Below are positions 1 through 7,960 of a stretch of DNA of 41,857 nt, in pieces. The DNA is taken from the IMG/VR virus record IMGVR_UViG_3300042806_000390, positions 1 through 41,857 of that record. One strand, written 5' to 3'. The first letter of the stretch is position 1; every line of letters starts with the position of its first letter. Source of the stretch: a virus. Under the pieces are notes generated by a model, which was given only the letters and a program-made list of their open reading frames with translations, was not told the DNA's origin and ran no database searches. The translations under genes and the position numbers were made by a program.

Positions 1-1193
1 GGAATAACTTCTAAATCAACGTCTCCCCCTTCTTCATTAAGAGTTTCATCTCTTAGTTCCCACATTTGCCAGAAGTCGTGTTTAGCATACTCCTTCCCTC
101 TCCATTTTATGGTTTTAAGTTTAAAGCATGCCTCAAAAGCATAGTCATCTAAATATTTTAGAGAATCTGGGAGTGTTATTGACTCAAGAGAATTACATCT
201 ATAAAATGCTCTGTTCGCTATTTTTTCTAGTGTTTTTGGGAAGTTTACAGATTTTAAAGCAATACATTCTGTAAATGCACGTTCAGGTATATCTTTAATT
301 TTAGAAGGTATATTTATTGATTTAAGGGAAATACAGCCACTAAAAGCTGATTGACCAAAGGATTCTAGAGATTCTGGTAAAATAATATCTTCAACGTTTG
401 TAAACATATCAAATGCAAGACCTGGTATAGACTTAGTACCTTCTTCAACCACTATTTTAGTAAATGATTCTTTAACAAATGTAACCTCATCCGTTAAACC
501 TTTTCTTTGTTCTGGGGCAATAAAATAAGAGGGGTCTTTAATCATCTCCTCTTGAGATGGATAATAAAATGTAGGCTCAAGAATTTCTATATCCACACCT
601 GTTTCTTTTTGCACATCTTCTAATAAAGTTTCAGACTTTATATACTCTACGTTCTCTTTTTTGAAGTATTGTCTTACCTTACGTCCTTTATCATCAAAGT
701 TTACTAGAACAGTTAGGGTATCACCCTTCTCTTCTTCTAGTACACCTTCTTTACCTTCAAACACATCTCCAGTAGATTTAATCTTAACACGGGTAGCAGA
801 CTTACTTTCAAGTTTTACTTTACCTTTAACATATTTAGTATAAGTATCATCTAGGTCTTTAACAAAAGCATCAATGACTCTTCTGTAGTTTCTAATGTCT
901 ATCTTTACTGGTTTAGATTCAGAATACTTAACAAGAGCACAATCTGTTTCTTTAAGACAGTAATGGCCGAGGTCAGATGGGTCAACTGTTCCGGCAGTCA
1001 AGCACATATAACTGTATTCTTGTTTACCGTCAACATAGCTGTGGCAAATACCTGGAAGGGAGTTAACCCCAAACTTAGAAACACTTTTAATATACCCAGA
1101 CTTAGTGCTTAACTTAACGTCAAAACCTTTTTGCTGTAAAGCATTAAAAAGATAACGATTAAGTTCAACAACCTCTTCTGGGGTTAATCTCAT
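1..1193 (-). CDS. Leucine-rich-repeat (BspA/LRR_5-type) protein, C-terminus cut by window edge
   Basis: An open frame runs from ATG at 1193 off the left edge; 397 codons are visible with no stop. Residues about 1-230 are a lysine/glutamate-rich region with no family I recognise. From about residue 255 onward there are four to five short repeats of the BspA/LRR_5 type, with segments such as ILPESLESFGQSAFSGC, INIPSKIKDIPERAF and ITLPDSLKYLDDYAF. In this family the repeats form a protein- or surface-binding solenoid. The start overlaps the stop of the upstream gene (TAATG) and has a GGAGATAAGTA ribosome site, so it is translationally coupled. A related repeat ends the protein at 7961-9520. Function in the phage is unknown; adhesion or a virion-associated role is inference. 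Confidence 0.85.
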   Translation of the reverse strand, partial: MRLTPEEVVELNRYLFNALQQKGFDVKLSTKSGYIKSVSKFGVNSLPGICHSYVDGKQEYSYMCLTAGTVDPSDLGHYCLKETDCALVKYSESKPVKIDIRNYRRVIDAFVKDLDDTYTKYVKGKVKLESKSATRVKIKSTGDVFEGKEGVLEEEKGDTLTVLVNFDDKGRKVRQYFKKENVEYIKSETLLEDVQKETGVDIEILEPTFYYPSQEEMIKDPSYFIAPEQRKGLTDEVTFVKESFTKIVVEEGTKSIPGLAFDMFTNVEDIILPESLESFGQSAFSGCISLKSINIPSKIKDIPERAFTECIALKSVNFPKTLEKIANRAFYRCNSLESITLPDSLKYLDDYAFEACFKLKTIKWRGKEYAKHDFWQMWELRDETLNEEGGDVDLEVI

Positions 1194-1561
1194 TACTTAT
1201 CTCCATCACCCTTTTCTGGTGTGTATTTTCCTAGCTTGTTTTCAAAATCAAAATCATCCTGCATATCTTCAGTCCAGCTTTCTAAATCCTCTTCATAATA
1301 AGCACTCTTAAGATAAAGTTCTTTAGCTATAGCTAAAAAGCCTTCTTGTTCGGCAAGGTTTTCAAGGGCACCCAAGTCAATAAGCAGGTTCCATATTCTT
1401 GTGTCTTTTGCATCAATAGTAACATCTTTATAGTCAGCATATTGACGAAATGCTTCTATAAAAACTTCAAAAGGGATGTCTATTAATTCTGTAAATGTTT
1501 TGTCTTTAAACTTAAACTCTACGTTAATATCGAATCCTGTGGAATTCTTTCTTCGTATCAT
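1193..1561 (-). CDS. Hypothetical protein, 122 aa
   Basis: A short acidic protein with no recognised domain. It is clearly a gene: there is an AAGGAG ribosome site 7 nt before ATG, a GCTAAATT promoter motif 40 nt upstream, and a stop that overlaps the start of the following LRR gene. The N-terminal half is mixed beta/charged; the C-terminal third is rich in D and E (EEDLESWTEDMQDDFDFE). No signal peptide or membrane segment is visible. The arrangement suggests a two-gene operon with the LRR protein, perhaps as a small partner of it, but that is inference only. Confidence 0.8.
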   Translation of the reverse strand: MIRRKNSTGFDINVEFKFKDKTFTELIDIPFEVFIEAFRQYADYKDVTIDAKDTRIWNLLIDLGALENLAEQEGFLAIAKELYLKSAYYEEDLESWTEDMQDDFDFENKLGKYTPEKGDGDK

Positions 1562-1582
1562 ATGCTTCTCCTTTATGGTTTA

Positions 1583-1605
1583 ATTATACGCTATCACATA
1601 TAATT
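1583..1605 (-). promoter_or_regulatory. Possible sigma70-type -10 box downstream of phage motif
   Basis: On the minus strand a perfect TATAAT (1588-1583) lies 22 nt before the ATG at 1561. A TTGCTA, which overlaps the GCTAAATT motif, begins 17 nt upstream of it. The spacing fits a sigma70 promoter but the -35 match is only 4 of 6, so this may be coincidence in AT-rich DNA. Confidence 0.3.
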
Positions 1606-1609
1606 TAGC
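1602..1609 (-). promoter_or_regulatory. GCTAAATT promoter-like motif, copy 1
   Basis: Minus-strand GCTAAATTATATG, 40 nt upstream of the ATG at 1561. It is one of the most complete copies of the repeated upstream motif of this genome. Confidence 0.65.
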
Positions 1610-1616
1610 AAGTAGA

Positions 1617-3227
1617 TTATACCTCAAACTGTGATTTTTTAGGGTATTTGTCTAAAAACTTTTGTTTTATTTGATTATCCCAAACCTTATTTGTTTCCTC
1701 TAAAGCATCATTCAAACACATAACCTTGTTGATATGGGGATTGGCCATGCAGTTTGCAATAAGGGTAATGGGTGTTTTATTAGAAAAATGGTGGTGAAAA
1801 TAAGATTTTTTTGTAACTAACCCAAGATTTTTCATATAAAAATCATAAATATAGACAGTAAAGTTCTTTTTCTCTCTAAACCTTGTTATAGATTCAAGTA
1901 TTTCTTTTTCATGTAAATTATAAACTTCCTCTAATTTTGATTTAAGGTATGGCCTATTTACATGCATGGGTGTAATATAACTGTTTTGGGAAAAAAGTTT
2001 TTCTGTTTCTTCTTTATTAACAAGGAGGCCACTATTAACTATGGCTTGTTTCCATAATGGCATGGGTTCGTTAACACCACTTGATACCTTAAAGTCAGTT
2101 CTAACACCGTCTTTGGTAAAATAGTCTTCTGGAGATACTGAGCCTATAAAGTATATATCGTCATTAGAGTATATAAACTTTTCACTTAAACCAGGTATTT
2201 TGTGAAGAAACATCTCAATAACTTGACTACTAAAAATCGGTAGGTGCTCTACAGGAATAAATTGGTCGTGAGTTATAATTTTAACCCTATCTGTTTTTAA
2301 TACCCAAGTTGGAACTTGACTTGTGCTTTGAACCAGTAAAAAAATATTGTTAATCCAAGGTGCATAAGTTTCAACACCTCTAAACCAATATCTAAACAAT
2401 TCATTCTTTCTAAATCTTTGTTTTCCGTTTGAGTCCTCACGAACATCTTTGGGAGCATATTTATTATAAAGCTCTTGCCAAGCAGTGTCAGAAGAGTCTA
2501 CATAAGGAACCACTATATCTATTTTGTCACTTATTTTTATCGGCTTAATTACAGATGATAAGGCTGCATTTAAAGGAATGTTTTTTTCTAAGTTTTCTCT
2601 TATTTGTTTTGTGTTTGCCCTTAATGCCTTCCAGTCATGATTACCTATAGCCCAAGTGGATGGGACTTTGTTTTCACCAGTATAACGAAAGCTTGTTTCT
2701 GTTAATCCCGTGCTAGTGAATGTGAACACCCTATCAGGGAATAACTGTTTGCACGTATGAACAAAAACAACATCTTCAAAACCTTGGTCTTTTTCAGGGT
2801 CAACATTTGGTAGGTCTACCTTAGAGTATATGTGTTTAGAAATGTATAAAAGATTTAACTGTGAGTGCTCCCAACAAAATACACCCATACTATTAGGTTT
2901 ATTATCTATTTGCCTCAAAAACTCTTTTCCAGATTCCCCCGATATAATAACATCATCATCCATAGTAATCATATTTTCATAGGTTGAATCTAAAAACAGC
3001 TTTCTTAGTGTTTTTCTAGCATTGAGTATTCCCAATTTACTAAACTTATGTATAATCATTTCTCTAGGTGGCTTATAATCCCCCCAGTTTTGAGCAACAA
3101 CCATAATAGGTATCCCAGGGAAAAGCCAGTCCAAAGTAGATAAAAGAGAGTTAAACCTATTTATCCTTAGGTCTCTATCGGGTTGTTTACCTGGAAAATA
3201 GCTAATAATACCTATTACTTTTGACAT
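1617..3227 (-). CDS. Glycosyltransferase-like domain fused to Stealth-family phosphotransferase, 536 aa
   Basis: A two-domain protein. Residues 1-225 resemble a small GT-A-like nucleotide-sugar transferase: GIISYFP at the start, AQNW, and a metal-binding-type MDDD at 89-92. This domain is paralogous to the protein at 9900-10538. Residues about 235-500 match the Stealth capsular-polysaccharide phosphotransferase family. CR1 is DIVVPYVDSSDTAW (about 237-250). CR2 runs 271-372, with RFRKNELFRYWFRG, APWINNIFLLV, and IPGLSEKFIYSNDDIYF. Later histidine-containing stretches (HVNRPYLK, YFHHHF) are candidates for CR3/CR4. Known members transfer hexose-1-phosphate to a glycan. The start at 3227 has an AAGGTG ribosome site and a promoter motif 29 nt upstream. 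Its position after the capsid gene suggests late expression and glycan modification of virion or cell surface (inference). Confidence 0.82.
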   Translation of the reverse strand: MSKVIGIISYFPGKQPDRDLRINRFNSLLSTLDWLFPGIPIMVVAQNWGDYKPPREMIIHKFSKLGILNARKTLRKLFLDSTYENMITMDDDVIISGESGKEFLRQIDNKPNSMGVFCWEHSQLNLLYISKHIYSKVDLPNVDPEKDQGFEDVVFVHTCKQLFPDRVFTFTSTGLTETSFRYTGENKVPSTWAIGNHDWKALRANTKQIRENLEKNIPLNAALSSVIKPIKISDKIDIVVPYVDSSDTAWQELYNKYAPKDVREDSNGKQRFRKNELFRYWFRGVETYAPWINNIFLLVQSTSQVPTWVLKTDRVKIITHDQFIPVEHLPIFSSQVIEMFLHKIPGLSEKFIYSNDDIYFIGSVSPEDYFTKDGVRTDFKVSSGVNEPMPLWKQAIVNSGLLVNKEETEKLFSQNSYITPMHVNRPYLKSKLEEVYNLHEKEILESITRFREKKNFTVYIYDFYMKNLGLVTKKSYFHHHFSNKTPITLIANCMANPHINKVMCLNDALEETNKVWDNQIKQKFLDKYPKKSQFEV

Positions 3228-3256
3228 TTTTCACCTTACCTTACAATAATTCATAT

Positions 3257-3264
3257 AATTTAGC
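3257..3264 (-). promoter_or_regulatory. GCTAAATT promoter-like motif, copy 2
   Basis: Minus-strand GCTAAATTATATG, 29 nt upstream of the ATG at 3227 (GT-Stealth gene). A TTGTATAATATG element lies about 25 nt further upstream. Confidence 0.65.
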
Positions 3265-3287
3265 ACAAAAAAACAGTGTTCACCTAA

Positions 3288-3416
3288 CATATTATACAAC
3301 TAAAATAAGGTTATGTGTTTTCTTATATATATATATATATATATATATTCTTTCTTTATTCTTTTAAGGATTGTTAAGGATTTTTTCTTTTTCTTTCTTA
3401 AAAGTTGTATAATATG
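3288..3416. repeat. 14-bp perfect inverted repeat flanking an AT-rich loop
   Basis: CATATTATACAACT at 3288-3301 is the exact reverse complement of AGTTGTATAATATG at 3403-3416, with 101 nt between. The same element (AGTTGTATAATAT) is also upstream of terL at 15048-15036 on the minus strand. Each arm contains TATAAT and could be an outward-facing -10 region. The short sequence GTTCACC flanks both sides as direct copies (3278-3284 and 3427-3433). Confidence 0.6.
3324..3348. repeat. (TA)12 simple-sequence repeat
   Basis: A 25-nt uninterrupted TA run lies in the 216-bp gap between the two sugar-transfer genes, inside the loop of the inverted repeat. The rest of this gap holds pyrimidine-rich tracts and a short direct repeat (TTAAGGATT, twice, about 3364-3382). 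Confidence 0.9.
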
Positions 3417-3419
3417 GTA

Positions 3420-3439
3420 GACAGACGTTCACCCCTGTC
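3420..3439 (-). other. Short hairpin after the 3444 gene
   Basis: GACAG (3420-3424) pairs with CTGTC (3435-3439) just beyond the stop codon at 3444. On the minus-strand RNA no U-run follows, so it is a poor intrinsic terminator. It may be a 3'-end stabilising structure or coincidence. Confidence 0.3.
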
Positions 3440-3443
3440 AACA

Positions 3444-4745
3444 TTATAACTTTTTAAATTGAGTTAGAAATTGATTATGGCACCTTTCTATTTCAGAAGG
3501 ATTCCATATATCATTATTTACTATTTCAACATATTTAATGTTATATTGTTTCTTATAATAGTTTATGTTATCAGGGTGTTTATCCCCGTAACCCTTACTG
3601 ATGGCCTTAATACCAACAAAAACTACCCTATTTAGTATACCATATTCTATTAAGGTTTTAATGATTTTTTCAATATTGTTGTTTAGCTCTTTATTGTTAG
3701 AATCTAAATCCAAAGAGTTAAAGTTAATAGTAAAGTAATAGTTCTTTTCAGTTAATACTTTTTTATAGAAGTCTTTAAATAGAACACACCTTGCTTTTAG
3801 TTCGTTTTGATAGTTAATGTCAGTTGCTTTATTATGAACTATTTGAACTATATCATAATCATAAGTAGTATCAGAATCACCCTTAAATGTCATTTTGTGT
3901 GGGGATAGATTTGGTTTAGACGTTACAATATGTTCGTAATACTTGTCATCTAATAATGCTTTAATACATAAAGGTCCTTTGGTTAAAACATTGTCAACAG
4001 GCCCACGTAATCTATTAACACCGAGATAACCCATACATGAACAATCTCCAGCTAACTGCATAAATTGATAGGGAGATTCTGGATACCAAATTCCTCTTTT
4101 AGAAAAATCAATGTCTTTGTCTAATCCTTCTTGTATAAAAAACTTAACACATTCAATAACCCACTTACCACGCATGAGGCCCCAGTGCCATTGTTTATTA
4201 GACTTTCTACCCCAATTAATGACACTGCCTGTTTTACTAATTAAAAACTTGTAATCCTTAATATAATTGTTTTCTTCAAACTTCCAGGGGTTTGTACTAT
4301 AATCAAATAAATCTAACATAGCATTTTTTTGCCATAAAGTACACATACAGGCAAGGTTCCATTTACCGGGGCTTCTTTCTAATAATTCATCCGATATAGG
4401 TATAGCTTTTTTATCACCATTAAGCTGCAAGTTTATATTAGCATAGTTACCTGTTAGATACTTACATAAGGATAAGACTTTATCGTTGTCTACCTTTTCT
4501 CTAATAAACACATCATCAACCATAAAAAGAATATAGTCATCATTTATTTGTTTAACAGTTTCCCTTACCCTATCTGTCCAATGTTCAATATCAAAATTTA
4601 AAGGGATTGTTTTGTAAAAAGAGTTAATCACAGATTCCGTAGAATATATCACTTCTGGGTGGTTTGGCCAATACTTTTCTAAGCAATGATAAAATGGTTC
4701 AAATAAATCTTTGTTTTTATCACAACTTAACACAACTATTTTCAT
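3444..4745 (-). CDS. Glycosyltransferase-like protein, 433 aa
   Basis: The N-terminal domain (about 1-230) begins MKIVVLSCDKN and carries DDYILFMVDDVFI near residue 70, the DDxF/DxD style of metal-binding motif of GT-A glycosyltransferases. It is rich in W, Y and C and recalls capsule or LPS glycosyltransferases of the same style. The C-terminal domain (about 245-433) looks like a separate Rossmann-like alpha/beta unit and is not assigned. A longer frame reaches back to 4781, but I choose 4745: GAGGAAAACGTA provides a ribosome site, and the promoter motif at 4762-4769 lies inside the longer version. It is the first gene after the capsid terminator and precedes the GT-Stealth gene. The substrate is unknown. 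Confidence 0.7.
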   Translation of the reverse strand: MKIVVLSCDKNKDLFEPFYHCLEKYWPNHPEVIYSTESVINSFYKTIPLNFDIEHWTDRVRETVKQINDDYILFMVDDVFIREKVDNDKVLSLCKYLTGNYANINLQLNGDKKAIPISDELLERSPGKWNLACMCTLWQKNAMLDLFDYSTNPWKFEENNYIKDYKFLISKTGSVINWGRKSNKQWHWGLMRGKWVIECVKFFIQEGLDKDIDFSKRGIWYPESPYQFMQLAGDCSCMGYLGVNRLRGPVDNVLTKGPLCIKALLDDKYYEHIVTSKPNLSPHKMTFKGDSDTTYDYDIVQIVHNKATDINYQNELKARCVLFKDFYKKVLTEKNYYFTINFNSLDLDSNNKELNNNIEKIIKTLIEYGILNRVVFVGIKAISKGYGDKHPDNINYYKKQYNIKYVEIVNNDIWNPSEIERCHNQFLTQFKKL

Positions 4746-4761
4746 TACGTTTTCCTCACAT

Positions 4762-4769
4762 AATTTAGC
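4762..4769 (-). promoter_or_regulatory. GCTAAATT promoter-like motif, copy 3
   Basis: Minus-strand GCTAAATTATGTG, 16 nt upstream of the ATG at 4745, with the ribosome site GAGGAAAA between them. It supports 4745 rather than 4781 as the start. Confidence 0.65.
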
Positions 4770-4800
4770 AAGTTTAAACAAAAGAAGAATACCTTAAAAT

Positions 4801-4836
4801 ACTAAAATAAAAAGACTCCCCGATTAAGAGGAGTCT
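4801..4836 (-). terminator. Rho-independent terminator of the capsid gene
   Basis: On the minus strand AGACTCC (4836-4830) pairs with GGAGTCT (4819-4813) across a 10-nt loop, followed by TTTTATTTTAG. It lies 35 nt after the capsid stop at 4872 and separates head genes from the sugar-transfer genes, which have their own promoter motifs. Confidence 0.85.
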
Positions 4837-4871
4837 AGTTAGCTTTTTAAGGCTACTTGTTAACTTAAAGA

Positions 4872-6209
4872 TTAAGAAACAAGTTCGGCTTGAACCACTT
4901 GTGGTAACGCAACAACTTCACCTGCTACGAGCAAGTCTTGGTTGAGCATTTCCAACGCATAGAGCGTGGAGAAACCTTGGTTCATACCACCGTCAGCATA
5001 ACCGAGTAATTGTGTCGGAACGACAGCCATATACGGAGCATAGACAGCAGCACTGGACATCATGTCATCACCGTTGACACCGAGCACGAATTTACCGGCA
5101 CCGATGTTAGGAGTGACGAAGACTTTAAGACCATTTAAGGTACCAGCTAAGTAAGGACCATTAATCTTGCCAGCAGGGGCAGCTTTGAATCCTTTAATGA
5201 ATGACAAGATTGGGAGGATGTTACTTGCAATTAACATATAGTTAGGAGCAAATCTCTTTGTTTTGTCATAAATCAATTGACGACCAATTTCGATGATTTC
5301 CACAAATCCTTCAAAGTGTTCAGCTTTTGAAACACCAGTTGGGACTGTCTTGTTAAAGGTTAACAAGGAAGAAACTTCGGCTTGGGCAATGAGTAAGTCA
5401 GTAATTTCCGTGTCGATTTCATAAGCCAATTGGCCAACAGCTTTTTCAGCTAATTGGTCACCTAAGTCGAAACCATAGTCAGTCTTGGCTTGGAACGCAG
5501 CGATTTGCGAGTAGTACACCGCAACACGACGTGCTTTAGCAACAAGAGCGATAGATTCGATTTTGGCATTGACCGTTGGTAATGCAACTTGAGGAATCAC
5601 TTCGTTGTTATACATATAGGCAATTTTACCAGTGGAAGGCACTAACACTTTACCATCAGTGACGGTTAAGTAAGAAATAGGCGAACCAGCAGCAGGAATA
5701 AACTTGACAGTTTGGCCAGGACCGAATGCGTTAGCAATAACAGGTGTCCAGGCTAAGGTAACTTCAAGACCTTCAGAATCTTCAACAGTGACTGGTTCAA
5801 CAATCGCAGACGATGTCCAGTTTTTGTCAACAGCACCTAATTTGAAAGGTTCGTTGAAGACATCACCTTGTTGTGTTTCACCTTTTGTCGTACCAGAGGT
5901 ATACTTCACATAAGTGATGAACCCGCTGATAGAAGCCATCGGTTGAACGATAACTAAATCCATTGCGATGAGGTTAGGCAAGGCAACAGTTGTAAGATTG
6001 AGCGTAAACTTTTTAAATTCTCCTAAGTCAGCACGTTGGGTACCAACGGAGCTAGCGAATGCTTCGTTCAAAAAGCGATTGGTGTTATTTAAGACCATAG
6101 CAACAGCCATCTTACGATGATTGTCTAAAGTCGCACCTTCATGAGCTTTTGCGAAGACAGATTCACTAACCGCTAAGCGTTTGGAGTATGTTTCTAATAA
6201 ACTAGCCAT
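4872..6209 (-). CDS. Major capsid protein, HK97-fold, T4 gp23-like, 445 aa
   Basis: Length, gene order (directly after the prohead protease) and sequence fit a major head protein. The region LPNLIAMDLVIVQPM (78-91) resembles the conserved P-domain entry of gp23-type capsid proteins. A helical N-terminal segment (1-50) could be the peptide removed by the prohead protease. The ATG at 6209 has AAGGAG 9 nt upstream. There is no GCTAAATT motif in the 39-bp gap before it, so it is probably transcribed with the protease gene and stopped by the hairpin at 4801-4836. Its base composition is visibly more G/C-rich than its neighbours, as expected of a highly expressed gene with selected codons. A small shadow frame on the opposite strand is not a gene. 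Confidence 0.85.
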   Translation of the reverse strand: MASLLETYSKRLAVSESVFAKAHEGATLDNHRKMAVAMVLNNTNRFLNEAFASSVGTQRADLGEFKKFTLNLTTVALPNLIAMDLVIVQPMASISGFITYVKYTSGTTKGETQQGDVFNEPFKLGAVDKNWTSSAIVEPVTVEDSEGLEVTLAWTPVIANAFGPGQTVKFIPAAGSPISYLTVTDGKVLVPSTGKIAYMYNNEVIPQVALPTVNAKIESIALVAKARRVAVYYSQIAAFQAKTDYGFDLGDQLAEKAVGQLAYEIDTEITDLLIAQAEVSSLLTFNKTVPTGVSKAEHFEGFVEIIEIGRQLIYDKTKRFAPNYMLIASNILPILSFIKGFKAAPAGKINGPYLAGTLNGLKVFVTPNIGAGKFVLGVNGDDMMSSAAVYAPYMAVVPTQLLGYADGGMNQGFSTLYALEMLNQDLLVAGEVVALPQVVQAELVS

Positions 6210-6248
6210 ACGATTATAAATCTCCTTGATTTAATATATTTGATTTTT

Positions 6249-7820
6249 TTACTTATTAATTCCTGCTAAGTTCAGTAATGAAGAATCCACGTCATCGTCG
6301 ACGACTTTGTCAACTGGTAGGTTCTCGTTCTTGGACTCACGGACTTTAACTTTGACTTTTCTGTCAATGCTGAATGGCAACTTGCTTATGTTCAGCTCAT
6401 AAGATTGTAGTTCTTCACAGATGGAATCGATATCTTCGATAGTATATGACTCTGGCAATCTGTTCTTGATTTCCTCTTCTTTAACCCCTAACATTTCTGC
6501 TTTGGATTTAATATAGTGTGAAACAGTTTCGTTAGCCAGCTTCTTATAGCTTTCTTTTAAATTCTCGAGTCTTTCAATTTTTTTAACACCTTCTTTTTCT
6601 TTCGATTCAGCAGATGTTTTCAAAGCTTTAATGCTTTCGTTTAGCTTAACTATTTCAGCTTCGTGTGCAGCCTTTTGCTTTGTCAAACTTTCATTTAACT
6701 TGGCAATCTCACCATCTTTAGAAGCAACAGCTTCTGTAAGGGCTTGAGCAGGTTTTGTATCAACCTTGGTAGCTTCTACTAATCTAGAAAGTCTTTGTTT
6801 CTGAGCAGTAATAGCTTCATCTTTTCTCTTTAGTTCTTCTTCTAAAGTTGAAACTTTATCTTGCAATTTCTTCTTTTCAGCAACTGTAGATGAGAGTCTC
6901 GCTATGGCATCTTTGTATTTGCCAAGCTCTTCACTAACCTTACCAACCTTAATATCATTAACTGCCAGTTGTTCTTGAAGTGACTTCACTTGTGCTTCTA
7001 GACTTACTTTTGCCTTTAGGGCTTCTTGCAAACTCTTGATTAGTTCATCAGACCCACTAACAGTGGCTTCTTCTTTCTTCTCAACAGCTTGTTGAGGGGT
7101 TTTAATTCCCTCTTCTACTTTAGCGGCTATATTCTCATCCTTTTCAGGAGTAGAACCAACTTTGGGTTGCTCAACTTCGATATTGAGCTCTTTTAAGGTA
7201 TTTTCCATAACCTTTCTTTCTTCAGCAGTAGCTTTTTCTAAGGATTCATTGAGAGCCATTTTAAGGTCTTTCTTTCCTGAATCAAGCGACTCTGTTACAT
7301 ATTGTAATCTAGCGGTTTCCACAGCGGGGATTAATACAACGTCCCAGCATTCAAACTCATATGTATTGGGGTCAACCATCTCATTACCATTCTTATCTTC
7401 TATAACGTCTCCAGTACCTCTGGAACTGATACCAATCGTGGAACCGTAATCACAAAGAGTTTTTAAGATTCTACCGTTAGGAGTGTCTAAGATATCAAAG
7501 TAAGCTACTAGTTGTCCTTTATCGTTTTTCTTTGGGGCTTCTCTTAATGAAACAGCAATTTTTGTCATGTCTGTTTCTGTTCTATCGGTTGGATGTCCTA
7601 ATTCACCAAAGCACACACCGTTTTTAATCTTTTCTTGAATGAGTGGGTCTTTAAAGACATTTTCCCATAATTCTTCTGTATACTTTCTACCATTACGAGT
7701 AGGATTAATAAAGTCAGCACAAGGGCCAACTAAACGACCCAAAATACCTTTCTTAGCCATTTCTTCTGGCGTAAGTTTTTGATATTGGAATGTTTCGTTC
7801 TTTTTTAAACTTTCTATCAT
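6249..7820 (-). CDS. Prohead protease with C-terminal coiled-coil scaffold-like region, 523 aa
   Basis: Residues 1-180 form a phage prohead serine protease of the gp21/U9 type. GELGHP (72-77) supplies the likely catalytic histidine and GISSRGTG (130-137) the likely serine; NPTRNGRKY lies at 39-47. From about 190 to 435 the protein is a long, highly charged coiled coil rich in K, E, L and Q, as in head scaffolding proteins. A compact C-terminal domain follows (435-523), including IKSKAEMLGVKEEEIKNRL. In many phages protease and scaffold are separate genes; here they are fused, so self-cleavage during head maturation is expected (inference). GAGGGATAAATAA precedes the ATG, and a promoter motif is 60 nt upstream. 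Confidence 0.82.
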   Translation of the reverse strand: MIESLKKNETFQYQKLTPEEMAKKGILGRLVGPCADFINPTRNGRKYTEELWENVFKDPLIQEKIKNGVCFGELGHPTDRTETDMTKIAVSLREAPKKNDKGQLVAYFDILDTPNGRILKTLCDYGSTIGISSRGTGDVIEDKNGNEMVDPNTYEFECWDVVLIPAVETARLQYVTESLDSGKKDLKMALNESLEKATAEERKVMENTLKELNIEVEQPKVGSTPEKDENIAAKVEEGIKTPQQAVEKKEEATVSGSDELIKSLQEALKAKVSLEAQVKSLQEQLAVNDIKVGKVSEELGKYKDAIARLSSTVAEKKKLQDKVSTLEEELKRKDEAITAQKQRLSRLVEATKVDTKPAQALTEAVASKDGEIAKLNESLTKQKAAHEAEIVKLNESIKALKTSAESKEKEGVKKIERLENLKESYKKLANETVSHYIKSKAEMLGVKEEEIKNRLPESYTIEDIDSICEELQSYELNISKLPFSIDRKVKVKVRESKNENLPVDKVVDDDVDSSLLNLAGINK

Positions 7821-7880
7821 TTATTTATCCCTCTTTTAGTTTTTTGTAAGTAAAATAAACATCTTTTCTATTCTTCAACT

Positions 7881-7888
7881 AATTTAGC
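7881..7888 (-). promoter_or_regulatory. GCTAAATT promoter-like motif, copy 4
   Basis: Minus-strand GCTAAATTAGTTG, 60 nt upstream of the protease ATG at 7820. It also contains the TAA of the possible small frame at 7884-7958. Confidence 0.6.
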
Positions 7889-7958
7889 ATGCAAAAATCA
7901 CGAAATATTGGTTTTTTAGTGTTTTAGATGTAGCTTTAACTAATTGTGTCTTTTTCAT
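7884..7958 (-). CDS. Possible 24-aa peptide
   Basis: A short frame begins with ATG 2 nt after the TAG stop of the preceding gene and ends with a TAA inside the promoter motif. Its translation is MKKTQLVKATSK followed by TLKNQYFVIFAC: basic, with a hydrophobic end. There is no ribosome site, so it would depend on translational coupling. It could be chance in AT-rich DNA. Confidence 0.25.
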   Translation of the reverse strand: MKKTQLVKATSKTLKNQYFVIFAC

Positions 7959-7960
7959 TA

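Noticed and set aside
3408-3443. TTGACA box on the minus strand near 3440 as a -35 element
   Set aside because: The nearest TATTAT lies 21 nt away and no good -10 is at 16-18 nt.
3444-4781. Longer start at 4781 for the glycosyltransferase-like gene
   Set aside because: The promoter motif and ribosome site lie inside the extension and fit the ATG at 4745.
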